DNA from: Ponticaulis sp. | GTDB lineage: Bacteria > Pseudomonadota > Alphaproteobacteria > Caulobacterales > Hyphomonadaceae | Direction: 5' to 3' | DNA: 64,000 bases | Assembly: GCA_002692725.1 (NCBI GenBank) | Contig: NZLU01000025.1 | Coordinates: 62,001-126,000, forward strand | Shown: positions 26,042-35,219 of the stretch, in pieces | Numbering within the stretch: position 1 is the stretch's first letter | Layout of the letters: the number at the start of each line of letters is the position of its first letter | The notes under the pieces: model-generated | What the model saw: the letters and a program-made list of their open reading frames with translations, nothing else | Database searches by the model: none | Told to the model about the DNA's origin: nothing | Program-made: the position numbers and the translations under genes

Positions 26042-26590
26042 GTGCGTCTTAATGTGTCTTCTGCCCTTTTTGGGTCTGTCTTGTTTCTCACCGGGTGCTC
26101 TACATTCGATTCCCGTCCAAACCAGGGACCGTGCCCTGCGGTCGGCACCATCTATGAGGCGCAGCGTCTTGTTGAGTTAAATGGTGAGGGCGAGCAATAC
26201 AACAACATTGAATTCACAGGTGAGATCAATGGCGCTCGCCTGTACTGCCGCTATGTGGAAGATAACCCGATTGAAGCCCAGCTGGAGCTCGATTTCGCCT
26301 TCGGTAAAGGCGATGCGGCTATGTCGAACTCCTACACCTATAATTTCTTCGTCGCTGTGACTCGAACCAATCGCGCAGTGATGGACAAGCAGGTCTATCC
26401 GATCGAAGTGACCTTCCGAAACGGCGAGATCGTGAAAACGCAGACTGAAACGATCGAACGCATCGTTATTCCGCGCGCGGACGAGACGATTTCGGGTGCT
26501 AACTTTGAGGTTCTGGTCGGATTTGAGCTCACGGACGAGCAGCTGGAATTCAATGAGCTGGGCCGCCGTTTCCTGCTGCAATCGCAGTAA
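26042..26590 (+). CDS. Putative lipoprotein of unknown function
   Basis: The track frame begins at ATG 26003, but a GTG at 26042 has AAGGAG nine bases upstream and gives a proper signal peptide, VRLNVSSALFGSVLFLTGCS, with a lipobox cysteine at about position 19. I prefer the GTG (182 residues). The mature part is mainly beta-strand (TYNFFVAVTRTNRAVMDKQV, VYPIEVTFRNGEIVKTQTET). No family is recognised. The gene ends 27 bases before argS and may be cotranscribed with it. Confidence 0.55.
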   Translation: MRLNVSSALFGSVLFLTGCSTFDSRPNQGPCPAVGTIYEAQRLVELNGEGEQYNNIEFTGEINGARLYCRYVEDNPIEAQLELDFAFGKGDAAMSNSYTYNFFVAVTRTNRAVMDKQVYPIEVTFRNGEIVKTQTETIERIVIPRADETISGANFEVLVGFELTDEQLEFNELGRRFLLQSQ

Positions 26591-26617
26591 TCCGGCGGGC
26601 AGATTGAGGACAATTTG

Positions 26618-28387
26618 ATGACGGACATTGCGGCCGAGCTTTCGGAAGCTTGTGGCAAGGCGTTTGAGGCGATCGGTCTTGACCCGGCGCTGGGGCAGGT
26701 GCGCCGGTCTGATCGGCCTGATCTGGCGGATTTCCAATGCAATGGCGCGATGGCCGCTGGCAAACAGGCGCGACGCAATCCGCGCGAGATTGCCGGAGAG
26801 CTGATCGGCCATCTGGACAATCATCCGTCGATTGCCGAGATCAGCATTGCGGGACCGGGGTTTCTCAACATCAAAGTGACGCCTGAGCTGCTCGCGAAGC
26901 GGGCCGAAGGCATTCGCACGTCAGATATGGCGGGCGCGCAGCCTATAGTGGAGACCGAGACGATCGTGATCGACTTTGGTGGCCCGAATGTTGCCAAGCC
27001 GATGCATGTGGGACATCTCCGGTCTGCTGTGATTGGCGACACGCTGAAGCGGCTGTGCCGGTTTCTCGGCCATGAGGTGATCGGCGACGCGCATCTCGGC
27101 GATTGGGGCCTGCAGATGGGACAGCTGATTGTCGCGCTTTCTGAGGATCAGCCAGAGCTTCCATACTTTGATGCTGCGATTGACGGACCATTTCCGGACG
27201 AAAGCCCTGTCACGATTGACGATCTGGCGCGGCTCTATCCACTGGCGTCTGGTCAATCCAAGTCTGACGAAGCCTATCGTGAGCGCTGTCAGAAGGCGAC
27301 AGCCGAACTCCAGGCAGGCCGCGCCGGATATCGTGCGCTTCTCAAGCATTTCATTGAGGTGTCTGTCGAAGCGCTCAAAGTCGATTATGACCGGCTGAAC
27401 GTATCGTTTGACCTCTGGAAGGGCGAGAGCGACGCTGATCCACTGATTGCCGGCATGGTTGATGAGCTAAAAGAACGCGGCATTGCCGAAGAGAGCGACG
27501 GGGCCTGGATTATTCCAGTGGCGCGGGAGACCGACAAAGGCAAAACCGAAATGCCGCCGTTCATCCTGCTCAATTCTCGTGGCGGAGTGGGCTATCACGC
27601 GACGGATCTCGCGACCATTCTCGACCGTGTGAAGACGCTTGCTCCCACGCTTATGCTGTATGTGGTCGATCAACGTCAGGCGCTGCATTTCCAGCAGGTT
27701 TTCCGGGCGTCTGAGAAGGCAGGCTATTTCGCTGAAGACAGGCTCGAGCATATCGGCTTTGGCACGGTGAATGGCGATGATGGCAAGCCCTTCAAGACGC
27801 GGGATGGTGGCACGGTGCGTCTGTCTGATCTCAATCGGATGGCGCTGGAAGAAGCTGAAAAGCGGATTTCTGAAGCCAATCTCTCTTCTGACCTGTCTGA
27901 AGAGGAAGTGCGCGATATCGGTCTGAAAATCGCGCTGGCAGCGACGCGATTTTCTGATCTTCAGAATACGCGGACAACAGATTACAAGTTTGATCTGGTG
28001 CGGTTCACCAGTTTTGAAGGCAAAACGGGGCCTTATCTGCTCTATGCAGCGGTCCGGATCAAAGCCCTGCTGCGTCGGGCGAAGGCTGAGGACAATGCGG
28101 CCGGTGAGATTCTTATTGAGAGTGAAACCGAGCGCGCGCTGGCGCTTCAGATGGATGGGTTCAACACTGCACTTGATCAGGCCTTTTCGAAGCGCATGCC
28201 GCATTTCCTGTGTGAGCACATCTATAATCTCGCTCAGGCATTTTCTGCATTCTATGCCTCACATCCGATTGCGGCCGAGAAAGATCCGGCCAGGCGGGCG
28301 TCGCGGTTGGCGATCTGCGAAGCGGTGCTCAATCAGCTGGAAACCGGTCTCGATATCCTGGGCATTGAAACACCGGAGCGCATGTAG
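26618..28387 (+). CDS. argS: Arginyl-tRNA synthetase
   Basis: Charges tRNA-Arg. The ATG at 26618 (589 residues) has TTGAGGA upstream. The track's TTG at 26615 only adds one codon. The N-terminal additional domain covers about residues 1-110. The class I HIGH motif appears as KPMHVGHLRSAVIGD, followed by GDAHLGDWGLQMGQ, and the KMSKS equivalent is the KTRDGGTVRL stretch. The C-terminal anticodon-binding domain is helical. The following TPR-sulfotransferase gene begins two bases after the stop, an unusual partner. Confidence 0.97.
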   Translation: MTDIAAELSEACGKAFEAIGLDPALGQVRRSDRPDLADFQCNGAMAAGKQARRNPREIAGELIGHLDNHPSIAEISIAGPGFLNIKVTPELLAKRAEGIRTSDMAGAQPIVETETIVIDFGGPNVAKPMHVGHLRSAVIGDTLKRLCRFLGHEVIGDAHLGDWGLQMGQLIVALSEDQPELPYFDAAIDGPFPDESPVTIDDLARLYPLASGQSKSDEAYRERCQKATAELQAGRAGYRALLKHFIEVSVEALKVDYDRLNVSFDLWKGESDADPLIAGMVDELKERGIAEESDGAWIIPVARETDKGKTEMPPFILLNSRGGVGYHATDLATILDRVKTLAPTLMLYVVDQRQALHFQQVFRASEKAGYFAEDRLEHIGFGTVNGDDGKPFKTRDGGTVRLSDLNRMALEEAEKRISEANLSSDLSEEEVRDIGLKIALAATRFSDLQNTRTTDYKFDLVRFTSFEGKTGPYLLYAAVRIKALLRRAKAEDNAAGEILIESETERALALQMDGFNTALDQAFSKRMPHFLCEHIYNLAQAFSAFYASHPIAAEKDPARRASRLAICEAVLNQLETGLDILGIETPERM

Positions 28388-28389
28388 GT

Positions 28390-30207
28390 TTGTCAGGTGA
28401 CGTGGAGCAGCTTCTCGCCGGTGCGCTGAAGGCGCTGGAGCGAGATGATGCGGCTCAGGTCGAAGCCCACACCAATGATGCGCTGGCCGTCCTGCCGACA
28501 GGTGATCATCGCCGGGCGCGCGCCATCTCCATTCGAGGTGCCGGGCGTATGCTGTCAGATCGTGAAGCGGGTCTGCGCGATATGGCAGAGGCAGCGCAGC
28601 TCGCGCAGAATGATGCCGATGTTCAGAAAGCCTATGGCGACGCGCTTCTGACCGTGCAGATGTTCTGGGAAGCCGAGGCGCCGCTTGGCCGAGCTGTGCA
28701 ACTCAGCTCAGGGCATCCAGATTTTGTCGCCAGCTATTGTCAGTGCCTTCTGGAGCTCAAGAAAACCCAGCTGGCCATGCAGATTCTTGACCGGGTGTTG
28801 AAAGCCAATCGCGCGACCCAAAGCGTGATGCGCGTCTATTCTCAGGCGCTCTATCAGTATGGCGATATCTATTCGGCGCGGGATGTACTGACCCATTTGT
28901 ATGGGGAGGCTGGTCCGCAGTCCGAAGAGGATCGCACGCGGCTGGCCAGAATTGAATTGTCACTTCGGGAGTATGAACCGGCGCGGGATCTACTTAACAA
29001 GACGCTGGCCGAGAATCCGGAGTCGCTTAAGGCGCGGCTCATGTCTGTCACTTTGGCAGACTGGACGGATGATCAGGACGCGCTCGGTGAACATGTCGCG
29101 TATCTTGCCGAAAACTGGCGGACAGAACCCGATGCGATGGCGCTGATCGTCGAACATTCAGGCGATCTCAATGAGACGCTGATAGCTGAGGCTGAGGCCT
29201 TGTTCGGACGCGAGGGCGGCTCGCTTGATGATGGCCGGATCAGCCTCGGTTATGCACTCGCGCTGCATTTCGACCGGACGAAACAGTTTGATCGCGCCTG
29301 GGCACAGGCTTGCGCGACGAATGCGTTGTTTGCGAGCCATTTCAATCTCGAGCAAACCGACGAGGTTCGGGCGCGGCAGGACGAGATCACCAAACGGCGC
29401 TTGCAGACTGCGCTCAGGCTTTATGATGAGACGTCTGGCGAAGAACGGACGGCCGGGGCGTTCAATTATATCTATCTGGTCGGGTCGCCGCGCAGTGGCA
29501 GTACTTTGCTTCAATCCATTCTCGCCGCGCCTGAAGGGATCGGTTCAATCGGCGAGCGGACCTCCCTATACCCCTATCTGGCCTTCGCCACTGAGCGGGA
29601 TGCACCGACGACAGAGTTTGCTCAGCTCTCACAGCGATTGGGCCAGGCAGAAACGGCGGGCCTTCAGAGAATGGGTATCCGTGACCCGCTTCTGGTGGAG
29701 AAGACGCCGCATCATTTGTATGTGGCGGGGCTGCTGGACCGGGTGAACCCGGGCGCGCGGTTTGTGAATGTGTTGCGGGATGCTGGCGATGTCGCGCTGT
29801 CCATGTTCTTGCGGCCGTTTTCGGCCCATTTCCCGGAAGCATCCAGCCTTGCCTCACTTGCAGAAATGCTTGAGCTGCGGATTGAGGTGGCGCAAGCCTG
29901 GCGCGATGCGGGGCTGGATATCAGCGCGTTTTCCTTTGATGACTTCCGAAGTTCGCCGGACACCGAAGGTGAGAGCTTGTTTCAGAGGCTGGGCCTGAAC
30001 TGGACGCCTGACTATCTTGACCCGGCTTCACGTCCGGAAGCTGTGACGACCTTTTCTGCGCGTCAGGTTCGCAAGACCATCCAGTCGCCCAAAGCGCCGC
30101 ACTGGCAAAGTTATGCCGAGTTTGCGCCTGATGAGTTCTGGCGGCTGTCCGAAATTACGAGCCGACAGAATGACCTCATCGCATCCTGGAAAGGGGGCGG
30201 CAAATGA
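28390..30207 (+). CDS. TPR-sulfotransferase fusion protein (copy 1)
   Basis: A 605-residue protein from a TTG at 28390 (a GTG at 28402 is also possible). Residues about 1-340 are degenerate tetratricopeptide-like helical repeats (for example QKAYGDALLTVQMFWEAEAP). The P-loop YLVGSPRSGSTLLQSILAAP at about 360 starts a sulfotransferase domain. Its second motif is FVNVLRDAGDVALSMFLRPF, where A-G-D replaces the common P-R-D-V-A. The end holds VTTFSARQVRKTI. Such fusions are known as a bacterial sulfotransferase type acting on proteins or glycans, and the substrate here is unknown. A close duplicate follows with an ATGA overlap. Confidence 0.8.
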   Translation: MSGDVEQLLAGALKALERDDAAQVEAHTNDALAVLPTGDHRRARAISIRGAGRMLSDREAGLRDMAEAAQLAQNDADVQKAYGDALLTVQMFWEAEAPLGRAVQLSSGHPDFVASYCQCLLELKKTQLAMQILDRVLKANRATQSVMRVYSQALYQYGDIYSARDVLTHLYGEAGPQSEEDRTRLARIELSLREYEPARDLLNKTLAENPESLKARLMSVTLADWTDDQDALGEHVAYLAENWRTEPDAMALIVEHSGDLNETLIAEAEALFGREGGSLDDGRISLGYALALHFDRTKQFDRAWAQACATNALFASHFNLEQTDEVRARQDEITKRRLQTALRLYDETSGEERTAGAFNYIYLVGSPRSGSTLLQSILAAPEGIGSIGERTSLYPYLAFATERDAPTTEFAQLSQRLGQAETAGLQRMGIRDPLLVEKTPHHLYVAGLLDRVNPGARFVNVLRDAGDVALSMFLRPFSAHFPEASSLASLAEMLELRIEVAQAWRDAGLDISAFSFDDFRSSPDTEGESLFQRLGLNWTPDYLDPASRPEAVTTFSARQVRKTIQSPKAPHWQSYAEFAPDEFWRLSEITSRQNDLIASWKGGGK

Positions 30208-32006
30208 GCGAGCAGATTGAGGCCTTCCTGAATGGCGCAACCGAAGCCTTGCGGAGGCGGGAACATTCTGAGTGTGAAACCCTGTGTGATCAGGCCTTGT
30301 CTCTCCTCGCTGAGGGCGATCAGCGCGTGCCTGAAGCGCTTTCACTTCGCGGAACCGCTCGCATTCAGATGCATAAGGCAGGCGGGCTGGATGATCTGAA
30401 ACGCGCTGTGCAGATTGACCCGAATGAGCCGCAATTTCAGATGGCTTTGGGGCAGGGCTTTCTGGCGCTTGGCAATATTGAAGAAGCTGAGATGCCTCTC
30501 GGGCAGGCCTTTCGCATGGGGCGTGGACATCCTGCGCCGACCCTTCTGTATGCGCGGTGTTTGCTGGCGCTGGATAAGGCCTTCATGGCTGAGCAAGTGC
30601 TGGGACCTCTGGTCAGCTCGGGACGGGCGACGCCTGCGCTGGTTCGCCAGTTTGCAGAAGCCAAATTCCAGAACGGCGATGTGTTCGGCGCGCGGGATAT
30701 TCTGGCGCAATTATTCGGTGGCGATGCGCCCGAAAAAAATGAGGATCGGCTTCAGCTGGCCCGGCTTGATCTGTCTCTGCGCGACTATGAAACCGCGCGG
30801 GTTAATATTGAGGCTATTCTGGCTGACGATCCGCACTCCATTGATGCCCGGATTTCGGCGATCCGCCTGATGGATTGGGTGGATGACGACGCGGGTCTCC
30901 GACGTCATCTGGAGGCTCTGATCCGTTTGAAACCGGAGCGAGCCGATGCGCTGGCGTTGATTGTGGATCATTCTCAGGAGCTTGATCCTGACACGATTGA
31001 GACGCTGATGCACCGGATCAACACGGTGCCCGTGACCAATGAAGAAGAAGCCACTCTGGGTTTCGCACTGGCGCTCTATTTCGACCGCAAGAAAGAGTTT
31101 GAGCGCGCCTGGGATGCGGCGAGCCTGACGAATACGCGCATCGCAGCCTTTCGTGGCGCGACCATGACGATGGAAGCGCGTCAGGTTGAATTGCGACGGC
31201 TGGAAGCCCAGTTCGAGCGGGCGCTGAAGCTCTATCAATCCTCCGGTCCGGTGCCGACAGGTGAACAACAGGAACGGTTCATCTATCTGATCGGAGCGCC
31301 GCGGACGGGCAGCTCATTGCTGCAATCCATTCTGGCAGCTCCGGACAGGGTGGTCTCTCTCGGCGAGCGTGCAGCGCTTTATGCTTATTTGCGGGATGCC
31401 AGTTCGCGCGACATGGAAACTTCCTCATTCGAACGGCTTGCGAGTGACCTCCATAAGGCAGAGCGAGCCGGGTTGGAGCGGCAGGGGAAGCTGGCTCCGG
31501 TGCTGGTCGACAAAACTCCGCATCATGCCTTTGTTACCGGGCTGTTGGAGCGGGTGAATCCCGACGCGCGGTTTGTGCAGGTCTTCCGGGATGCTGGCGA
31601 TGTGGCGCTTTCGATGTATCTGAGGCCGTTTCCAAAGTTTTTTGCAGAGGCAACTGATCCGGCAGCCATTGCTGATCTTCTGGAGTTCCGGCTGAAGCTT
31701 TTTGAGGGCTGGCGGAAGGCAGGCGTGGATATCCTGCCCTTCAGCTATGAGCGGTTTACCGAGACGCCTGCGATAGAGGGCAAGCGCCTGTTTGAGGCTG
31801 TCGGGCTAGATTGGGATGAGCGCTATCTTGATCCGTCAGCCCGCCCGGAAGCCGTGCCGACTTTCTCCTCACGACAGGTCAGAAAGCCGATCACAGCGAA
31901 ACCGGTTCCACATTGGCGCTCTTATCAGGAATTCGCGCCAGATGTGTTTTCGCGACTGGCAGATATCAGCGATGCTCAGAAAGGCATCACAGACACAAAT
32001 TTGTAA
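30204..32006 (+). CDS. TPR-sulfotransferase fusion protein (copy 2)
   Basis: A 600-residue paralog of the preceding gene, starting by ATGA overlap with its stop. TPR-like repeats come first. The sulfotransferase domain begins at about residue 358 with YLIGAPRTGSSLLQSILAAP, followed by FVQVFRDAGDVALSMYLRPF. The order of the segments (GER, DKTPHH, R-D-A-G-D-V-A-L-S-M, P-T-F-S-S-R-Q-V-R-K) is the same as in copy 1, so this is a tandem duplication that has diverged. Two enzymes with altered acceptor specificity are a plausible outcome. It is the last gene before the glycine riboswitch. Confidence 0.8.
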   Translation: MSEQIEAFLNGATEALRRREHSECETLCDQALSLLAEGDQRVPEALSLRGTARIQMHKAGGLDDLKRAVQIDPNEPQFQMALGQGFLALGNIEEAEMPLGQAFRMGRGHPAPTLLYARCLLALDKAFMAEQVLGPLVSSGRATPALVRQFAEAKFQNGDVFGARDILAQLFGGDAPEKNEDRLQLARLDLSLRDYETARVNIEAILADDPHSIDARISAIRLMDWVDDDAGLRRHLEALIRLKPERADALALIVDHSQELDPDTIETLMHRINTVPVTNEEEATLGFALALYFDRKKEFERAWDAASLTNTRIAAFRGATMTMEARQVELRRLEAQFERALKLYQSSGPVPTGEQQERFIYLIGAPRTGSSLLQSILAAPDRVVSLGERAALYAYLRDASSRDMETSSFERLASDLHKAERAGLERQGKLAPVLVDKTPHHAFVTGLLERVNPDARFVQVFRDAGDVALSMYLRPFPKFFAEATDPAAIADLLEFRLKLFEGWRKAGVDILPFSYERFTETPAIEGKRLFEAVGLDWDERYLDPSARPEAVPTFSSRQVRKPITAKPVPHWRSYQEFAPDVFSRLADISDAQKGITDTNL

Positions 32007-32062
32007 TGTGCTTGCACGAGTCGACTTGTCGCGATCTCTGAGTCAAGCTAGGTGGTGATTAT

Positions 32063-32232
32063 GCGGGAGACACTGACGCAAGTCAGGGCCGAAGGCGCAA
32101 CCGCCCCGGAAACGCTCAGGCAAAAGGACCGCATGTGTAGTTTGAAACGCTGGAAAGAGGCCATCAGCCTCGCCGAAGGAGCAAGATAGCGACCGTCAGG
32201 TTGCAATCGGAATCTCTCAGGCGCCGAGACAG
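32063..32232 (+). promoter_or_regulatory. Tandem glycine riboswitch
   Basis: Two aptamers of the glycine type lie in the 279-base gap before gcvT. The first spans about 32063-32132 (GCGGGAGAC ... GCCGAAGGCGCAA ... GCTCAGGCAAAAGGACCGC), the second about 32150-32232 (CTGGAAAGAG ... GCCGAAGGAGCAA ... TCTCAGGCGCCGAGACAG). These are the conserved G-C-C-G-A-A-G-G and C-A-G-G-C cores. Such riboswitches switch on glycine cleavage genes when glycine is abundant. Confidence 0.93.
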
Positions 32233-32285
32233 CGGGGGCTGGAATCGCAACGGATAATCCGTGCGATGATGGCTGGAGTTCCCGC
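32232..32285 (+). promoter_or_regulatory. Expression platform of glycine riboswitch
   Basis: GCGGG (32232-32236) can pair with CCCGC (32281-32285), next to the GGAG (32275-32278) and the GTG start at 32286. An inner stem ATCGC-ACGGA with TCCGT-GCGAT (about 32244-32267) forms the rest of a long hairpin. There is no T-run, so control of translation rather than termination is indicated (inference). Confidence 0.6.
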
Positions 32286-33434
32286 GTGTCAGATCAAGAC
32301 ACCCCACTTTTAAAAACACCGCTGCATGACCTTCATGTTCAGCTGGGTGGAAAAATGGTTGGCTTTGCCGGCTATGACATGCCGATCCAGTTTGAGGGCG
32401 TGAAGGCTGAACATCTCTGGACTCGAGCGCATTGCGGCCTGTTCGATGTCTCTCATATGGGGCCGTGCTTCCTGACGATTGCGGGTGGTCCGCGCGATGA
32501 TCCGGATGCGCACACCGAAATTGCCAAACTCATTGAAATGCTGGTCCCGAGCGATATTCAGGGGCTGAAGCCGGGGCAGGCGCGACTGACCGTGCTGCTC
32601 AATGAGGAAGGCGGGATCCTCGATGATCTGATCATCACGCGTCCGCGCCAACCGCATCAGCAGGGTATGCTGTACATCGTTGTGAATGGCGCGATGAAGC
32701 ATCAGGACTGGGCGCTCTTCAAAGAGAAGCTGACACCCTATGCCGAGCTGACGCGGGCAGACGACCAGATCCTCGTCGCGATGCAGGGGCCGGACGCCGA
32801 AGCTGTTGTGACCACGCATTTTCCTCAAGCGGCAGATCTTGGCTTTATGGAATGTATCCGGCTTGAAAAGGGCGATCTGAGCTGTCTGGTGTCGCGCTGC
32901 GGTTACACCGGTGAAGACGGGTTTGAGCTGCTGATCCCTTCAGAGGGCGTAGGGTTCGTCACTGAACTTCTGGCCGATAGCCGCGTGAAACCAATTGGCC
33001 TGGGCGCGCGGGATAGTCTGCGCCTTGAAGCCGGATTGTGCCTCTATGGGCATGATCTTGATCCGGGCAAAACGCCGGTTGAGGCGGGCCTGACCTGGGT
33101 GATCCAGAAGACGCGTCGCGCGGCCGCTGACTTTCCGGGCGCGGCCAAAATTCTCGATCAAATCGAGAATGGAGCGCCCATCAAACGCGTGGGCATTCAG
33201 CCACTCGACCGGGCACCGGCCCGCGAAGACACAGAGATTTTTGCCGATGGTGACAAAGTCGGCGTGATTACCTCTGGCGGGTTTGGTCCGACGACCGAAA
33301 CGCCCGTGGCCATGGGCTATGTCGCCAGCGCTCATGCCAAAATCGGCACGGAGCTGACCCTTATGGTGCGCGGTAAACCGCGTGCTGCAAAGGTCGCGAA
33401 ACTGCCCTTCGTTCCACACAATTACCAACGCTGA
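32286..33434 (+). CDS. gcvT: Aminomethyltransferase (glycine cleavage T-protein)
   Basis: Transfers the methylene group of the lipoyl-bound aminomethyl to tetrahydrofolate. The start is GTG 32286, with GGAG seven bases upstream. The 382-residue protein has [20 protein letters not shown] and FDVSHMGP near the N-terminus, [14 protein letters not shown] in the middle and [20 protein letters not shown], all hallmarks of GcvT. First gene of the operon gcvT-gcvH-gcvPA-gcvPB, controlled by the riboswitch upstream. Confidence 0.96.
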   Translation: MSDQDTPLLKTPLHDLHVQLGGKMVGFAGYDMPIQFEGVKAEHLWTRAHCGLFDVSHMGPCFLTIAGGPRDDPDAHTEIAKLIEMLVPSDIQGLKPGQARLTVLLNEEGGILDDLIITRPRQPHQQGMLYIVVNGAMKHQDWALFKEKLTPYAELTRADDQILVAMQGPDAEAVVTTHFPQAADLGFMECIRLEKGDLSCLVSRCGYTGEDGFELLIPSEGVGFVTELLADSRVKPIGLGARDSLRLEAGLCLYGHDLDPGKTPVEAGLTWVIQKTRRAAADFPGAAKILDQIENGAPIKRVGIQPLDRAPAREDTEIFADGDKVGVITSGGFGPTTETPVAMGYVASAHAKIGTELTLMVRGKPRAAKVAKLPFVPHNYQR

Positions 33435-33451
33435 CATCGGGGAATGACGAT

Positions 33452-33823
33452 ATGACAGTCAAATACACAGAAGATCATGAATGGATCAAAATCGATGGCG
33501 ATACAGCCACGATCGGGATCACGAAATACGCCGCCGAACAGCTCGGCGATGTCGTGTTTGTCGAGCTGCCGGAGATCGGCGCAAGCTTCGACAAGGGCGG
33601 CGACATGGCCGTTGTGGAGAGCGTGAAAGCGGCCTCTGACGTCTATGCGCCGGTCTCAGGCGAAGTGACTGAGGTGAATGACACACTCACCGACACACCA
33701 GAGACCGTGAATGAAGCACCGGAAGCCGGTGGCTGGTTTGCGAAGCTGAAACTGAAAGACGCTTCAGAGCTCGACGGCCTGATGGATGAGGCTGCGTACA
33801 AGGCCTTCTGCGACGGGCAATAG
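33452..33823 (+). CDS. gcvH: Glycine cleavage H-protein
   Basis: The lipoyl carrier of the glycine cleavage complex. The 123-residue protein has [13 protein letters not shown] at the N-terminus and the lipoylation site [14 protein letters not shown] with Lys59. A C-terminal GGWFAKLKL is typical. It starts 17 bases after gcvT and is read in the same operon. Confidence 0.97.
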   Translation: MTVKYTEDHEWIKIDGDTATIGITKYAAEQLGDVVFVELPEIGASFDKGGDMAVVESVKAASDVYAPVSGEVTEVNDTLTDTPETVNEAPEAGGWFAKLKLKDASELDGLMDEAAYKAFCDGQ

Positions 33824-33869
33824 AAACAGGCCCTTCTCCAAGAGCAAGTCGCACTGAACAAGGATGATC

Positions 33870-35219
33870 ATGAGATACCTTCCACTGACCGATGAGGACC
33901 GCAAAGCCATGCTGGCGACCATTGGCGCAAAAAGCGTCGATGCGTTTTATGAAGATGTACCCAAAGCGGCGCGGCTGAAAGGCCAGGTTCCGGATTTGCC
34001 GGACCATATGACCGAGTTTGAAGTCGAGCGGTATCTGACCAAGCTCGCCAATAAGAATGTCTCAGCCTCTGAAAGCGCGTTCTTTGTCGGCTGTGGGGCG
34101 TATAAGCACCATGTGCCCGCGAGCGTGGACCATATCATTCAGCGGTCCGAATTTCTGACGACCTACACCCCGTATCAGCCCGAAATTGCGCAAGGCACTC
34201 TGCAGACCCTGTTCGAATTTCAAACGCAGGTCGCTGAACTGACGGCCATGGATGTGGCGAATGCGAGCATGTATGACGGCTCGACCGGGTGTGGGGAGGC
34301 CGCCCTTATGGCGTGTCGTGCGACGCGCCGGAAAAAGGTGATCCTGTCTGGTGGTCTGCACCCGCATTATGCGCAGGTTGTTGAGACGGTTTGCAAAGCG
34401 CAGGGCATAGAAGTCGTCCAGCTGCCGGTGTCGGTCGATGATGAGCTGGCGCTCGCGAATCATGTGGACGATGAGACGGCCTGTGTGATCGGTCAGAGCC
34501 CGAACATTTTTGGTACGGTGACAGATCTTTCGCCGGTTGCCGAAGCGGCGCACGAGAAGAAAGCGCTGTTTGTTTCTGTGTTTACGGAAGCCGTGGCGTT
34601 GGGGCTCGTTCCGCCTCCGGGTGAGATGGGCGCAGACATTGCGGTGGGCGAGGGGCAATCCATCGGGAATTCGCTCAATTTCGGCGGGCCATATGTGGGC
34701 CTGTTTGCGGCGACCTCAAAACTGATGCGGCAGATGCCGGGTCGTCTGTGTGGTGAGACCAAAGATGCTGATGGCAAGACCGGCTATGTGCTGACGCTTT
34801 CGACCCGCGAGCAGCATATTCGCCGGGACAAGGCGACCTCAAATATCTGTACAAACTCAGGGCTTTGTACACTGGCCTTCACGGCGCACATGACCCTGCT
34901 CGGCGGCAAGGGGCTGACGCAGCTTGCTGAGATCAACCATGAGAAAGCCTGTGAGCTGGCTGAAGGCCTGGACAGTATCGAAGGCGTCGAAATTCTGACG
35001 CCTCGTTTCTTCAACGAGTTTGCCTTCCGTGTGCCGATGAATGCCTATGACGTGCTGCAAGGCCTGCTCGATAAGGATGTGGTCGGCGGTGTTCGCGCGA
35101 TGCGCCTGTTCCCGAACGAGCCTGAGCTGGGCAATGTCATCATCGCCACTGCGACCGAATGCACAACTGACGAAGACATCGCGCTCTATGTCGAAAGCCT
35201 GAAGGAGATTCTGGGATGA
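33870..35219 (+). CDS. gcvPA: Glycine dehydrogenase, subunit 1 (P-protein N-part)
   Basis: One of two subunits forming the pyridoxal-phosphate glycine decarboxylase. I prefer the second ATG (33870) because AAGGA lies five bases upstream. The ATG at 33864 adds two residues. The 449-residue protein begins [19 protein letters not shown], with [18 protein letters not shown] and [11 protein letters not shown]-like segments further on. It carries no PLP lysine itself. The ATG of gcvPB overlaps its stop (ATGA). Confidence 0.96.
   Translation: MRYLPLTDEDRKAMLATIGAKSVDAFYEDVPKAARLKGQVPDLPDHMTEFEVERYLTKLANKNVSASESAFFVGCGAYKHHVPASVDHIIQRSEFLTTYTPYQPEIAQGTLQTLFEFQTQVAELTAMDVANASMYDGSTGCGEAALMACRATRRKKVILSGGLHPHYAQVVETVCKAQGIEVVQLPVSVDDELALANHVDDETACVIGQSPNIFGTVTDLSPVAEAAHEKKALFVSVFTEAVALGLVPPPGEMGADIAVGEGQSIGNSLNFGGPYVGLFAATSKLMRQMPGRLCGETKDADGKTGYVLTLSTREQHIRRDKATSNICTNSGLCTLAFTAHMTLLGGKGLTQLAEINHEKACELAEGLDSIEGVEILTPRFFNEFAFRVPMNAYDVLQGLLDKDVVGGVRAMRLFPNEPELGNVIIATATECTTDEDIALYVESLKEILG

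Noticed and set aside
27467-28219. Reverse frame of 250 codons inside argS
   Set aside because: Shadow of argS with HIGH and KTRDG motifs.
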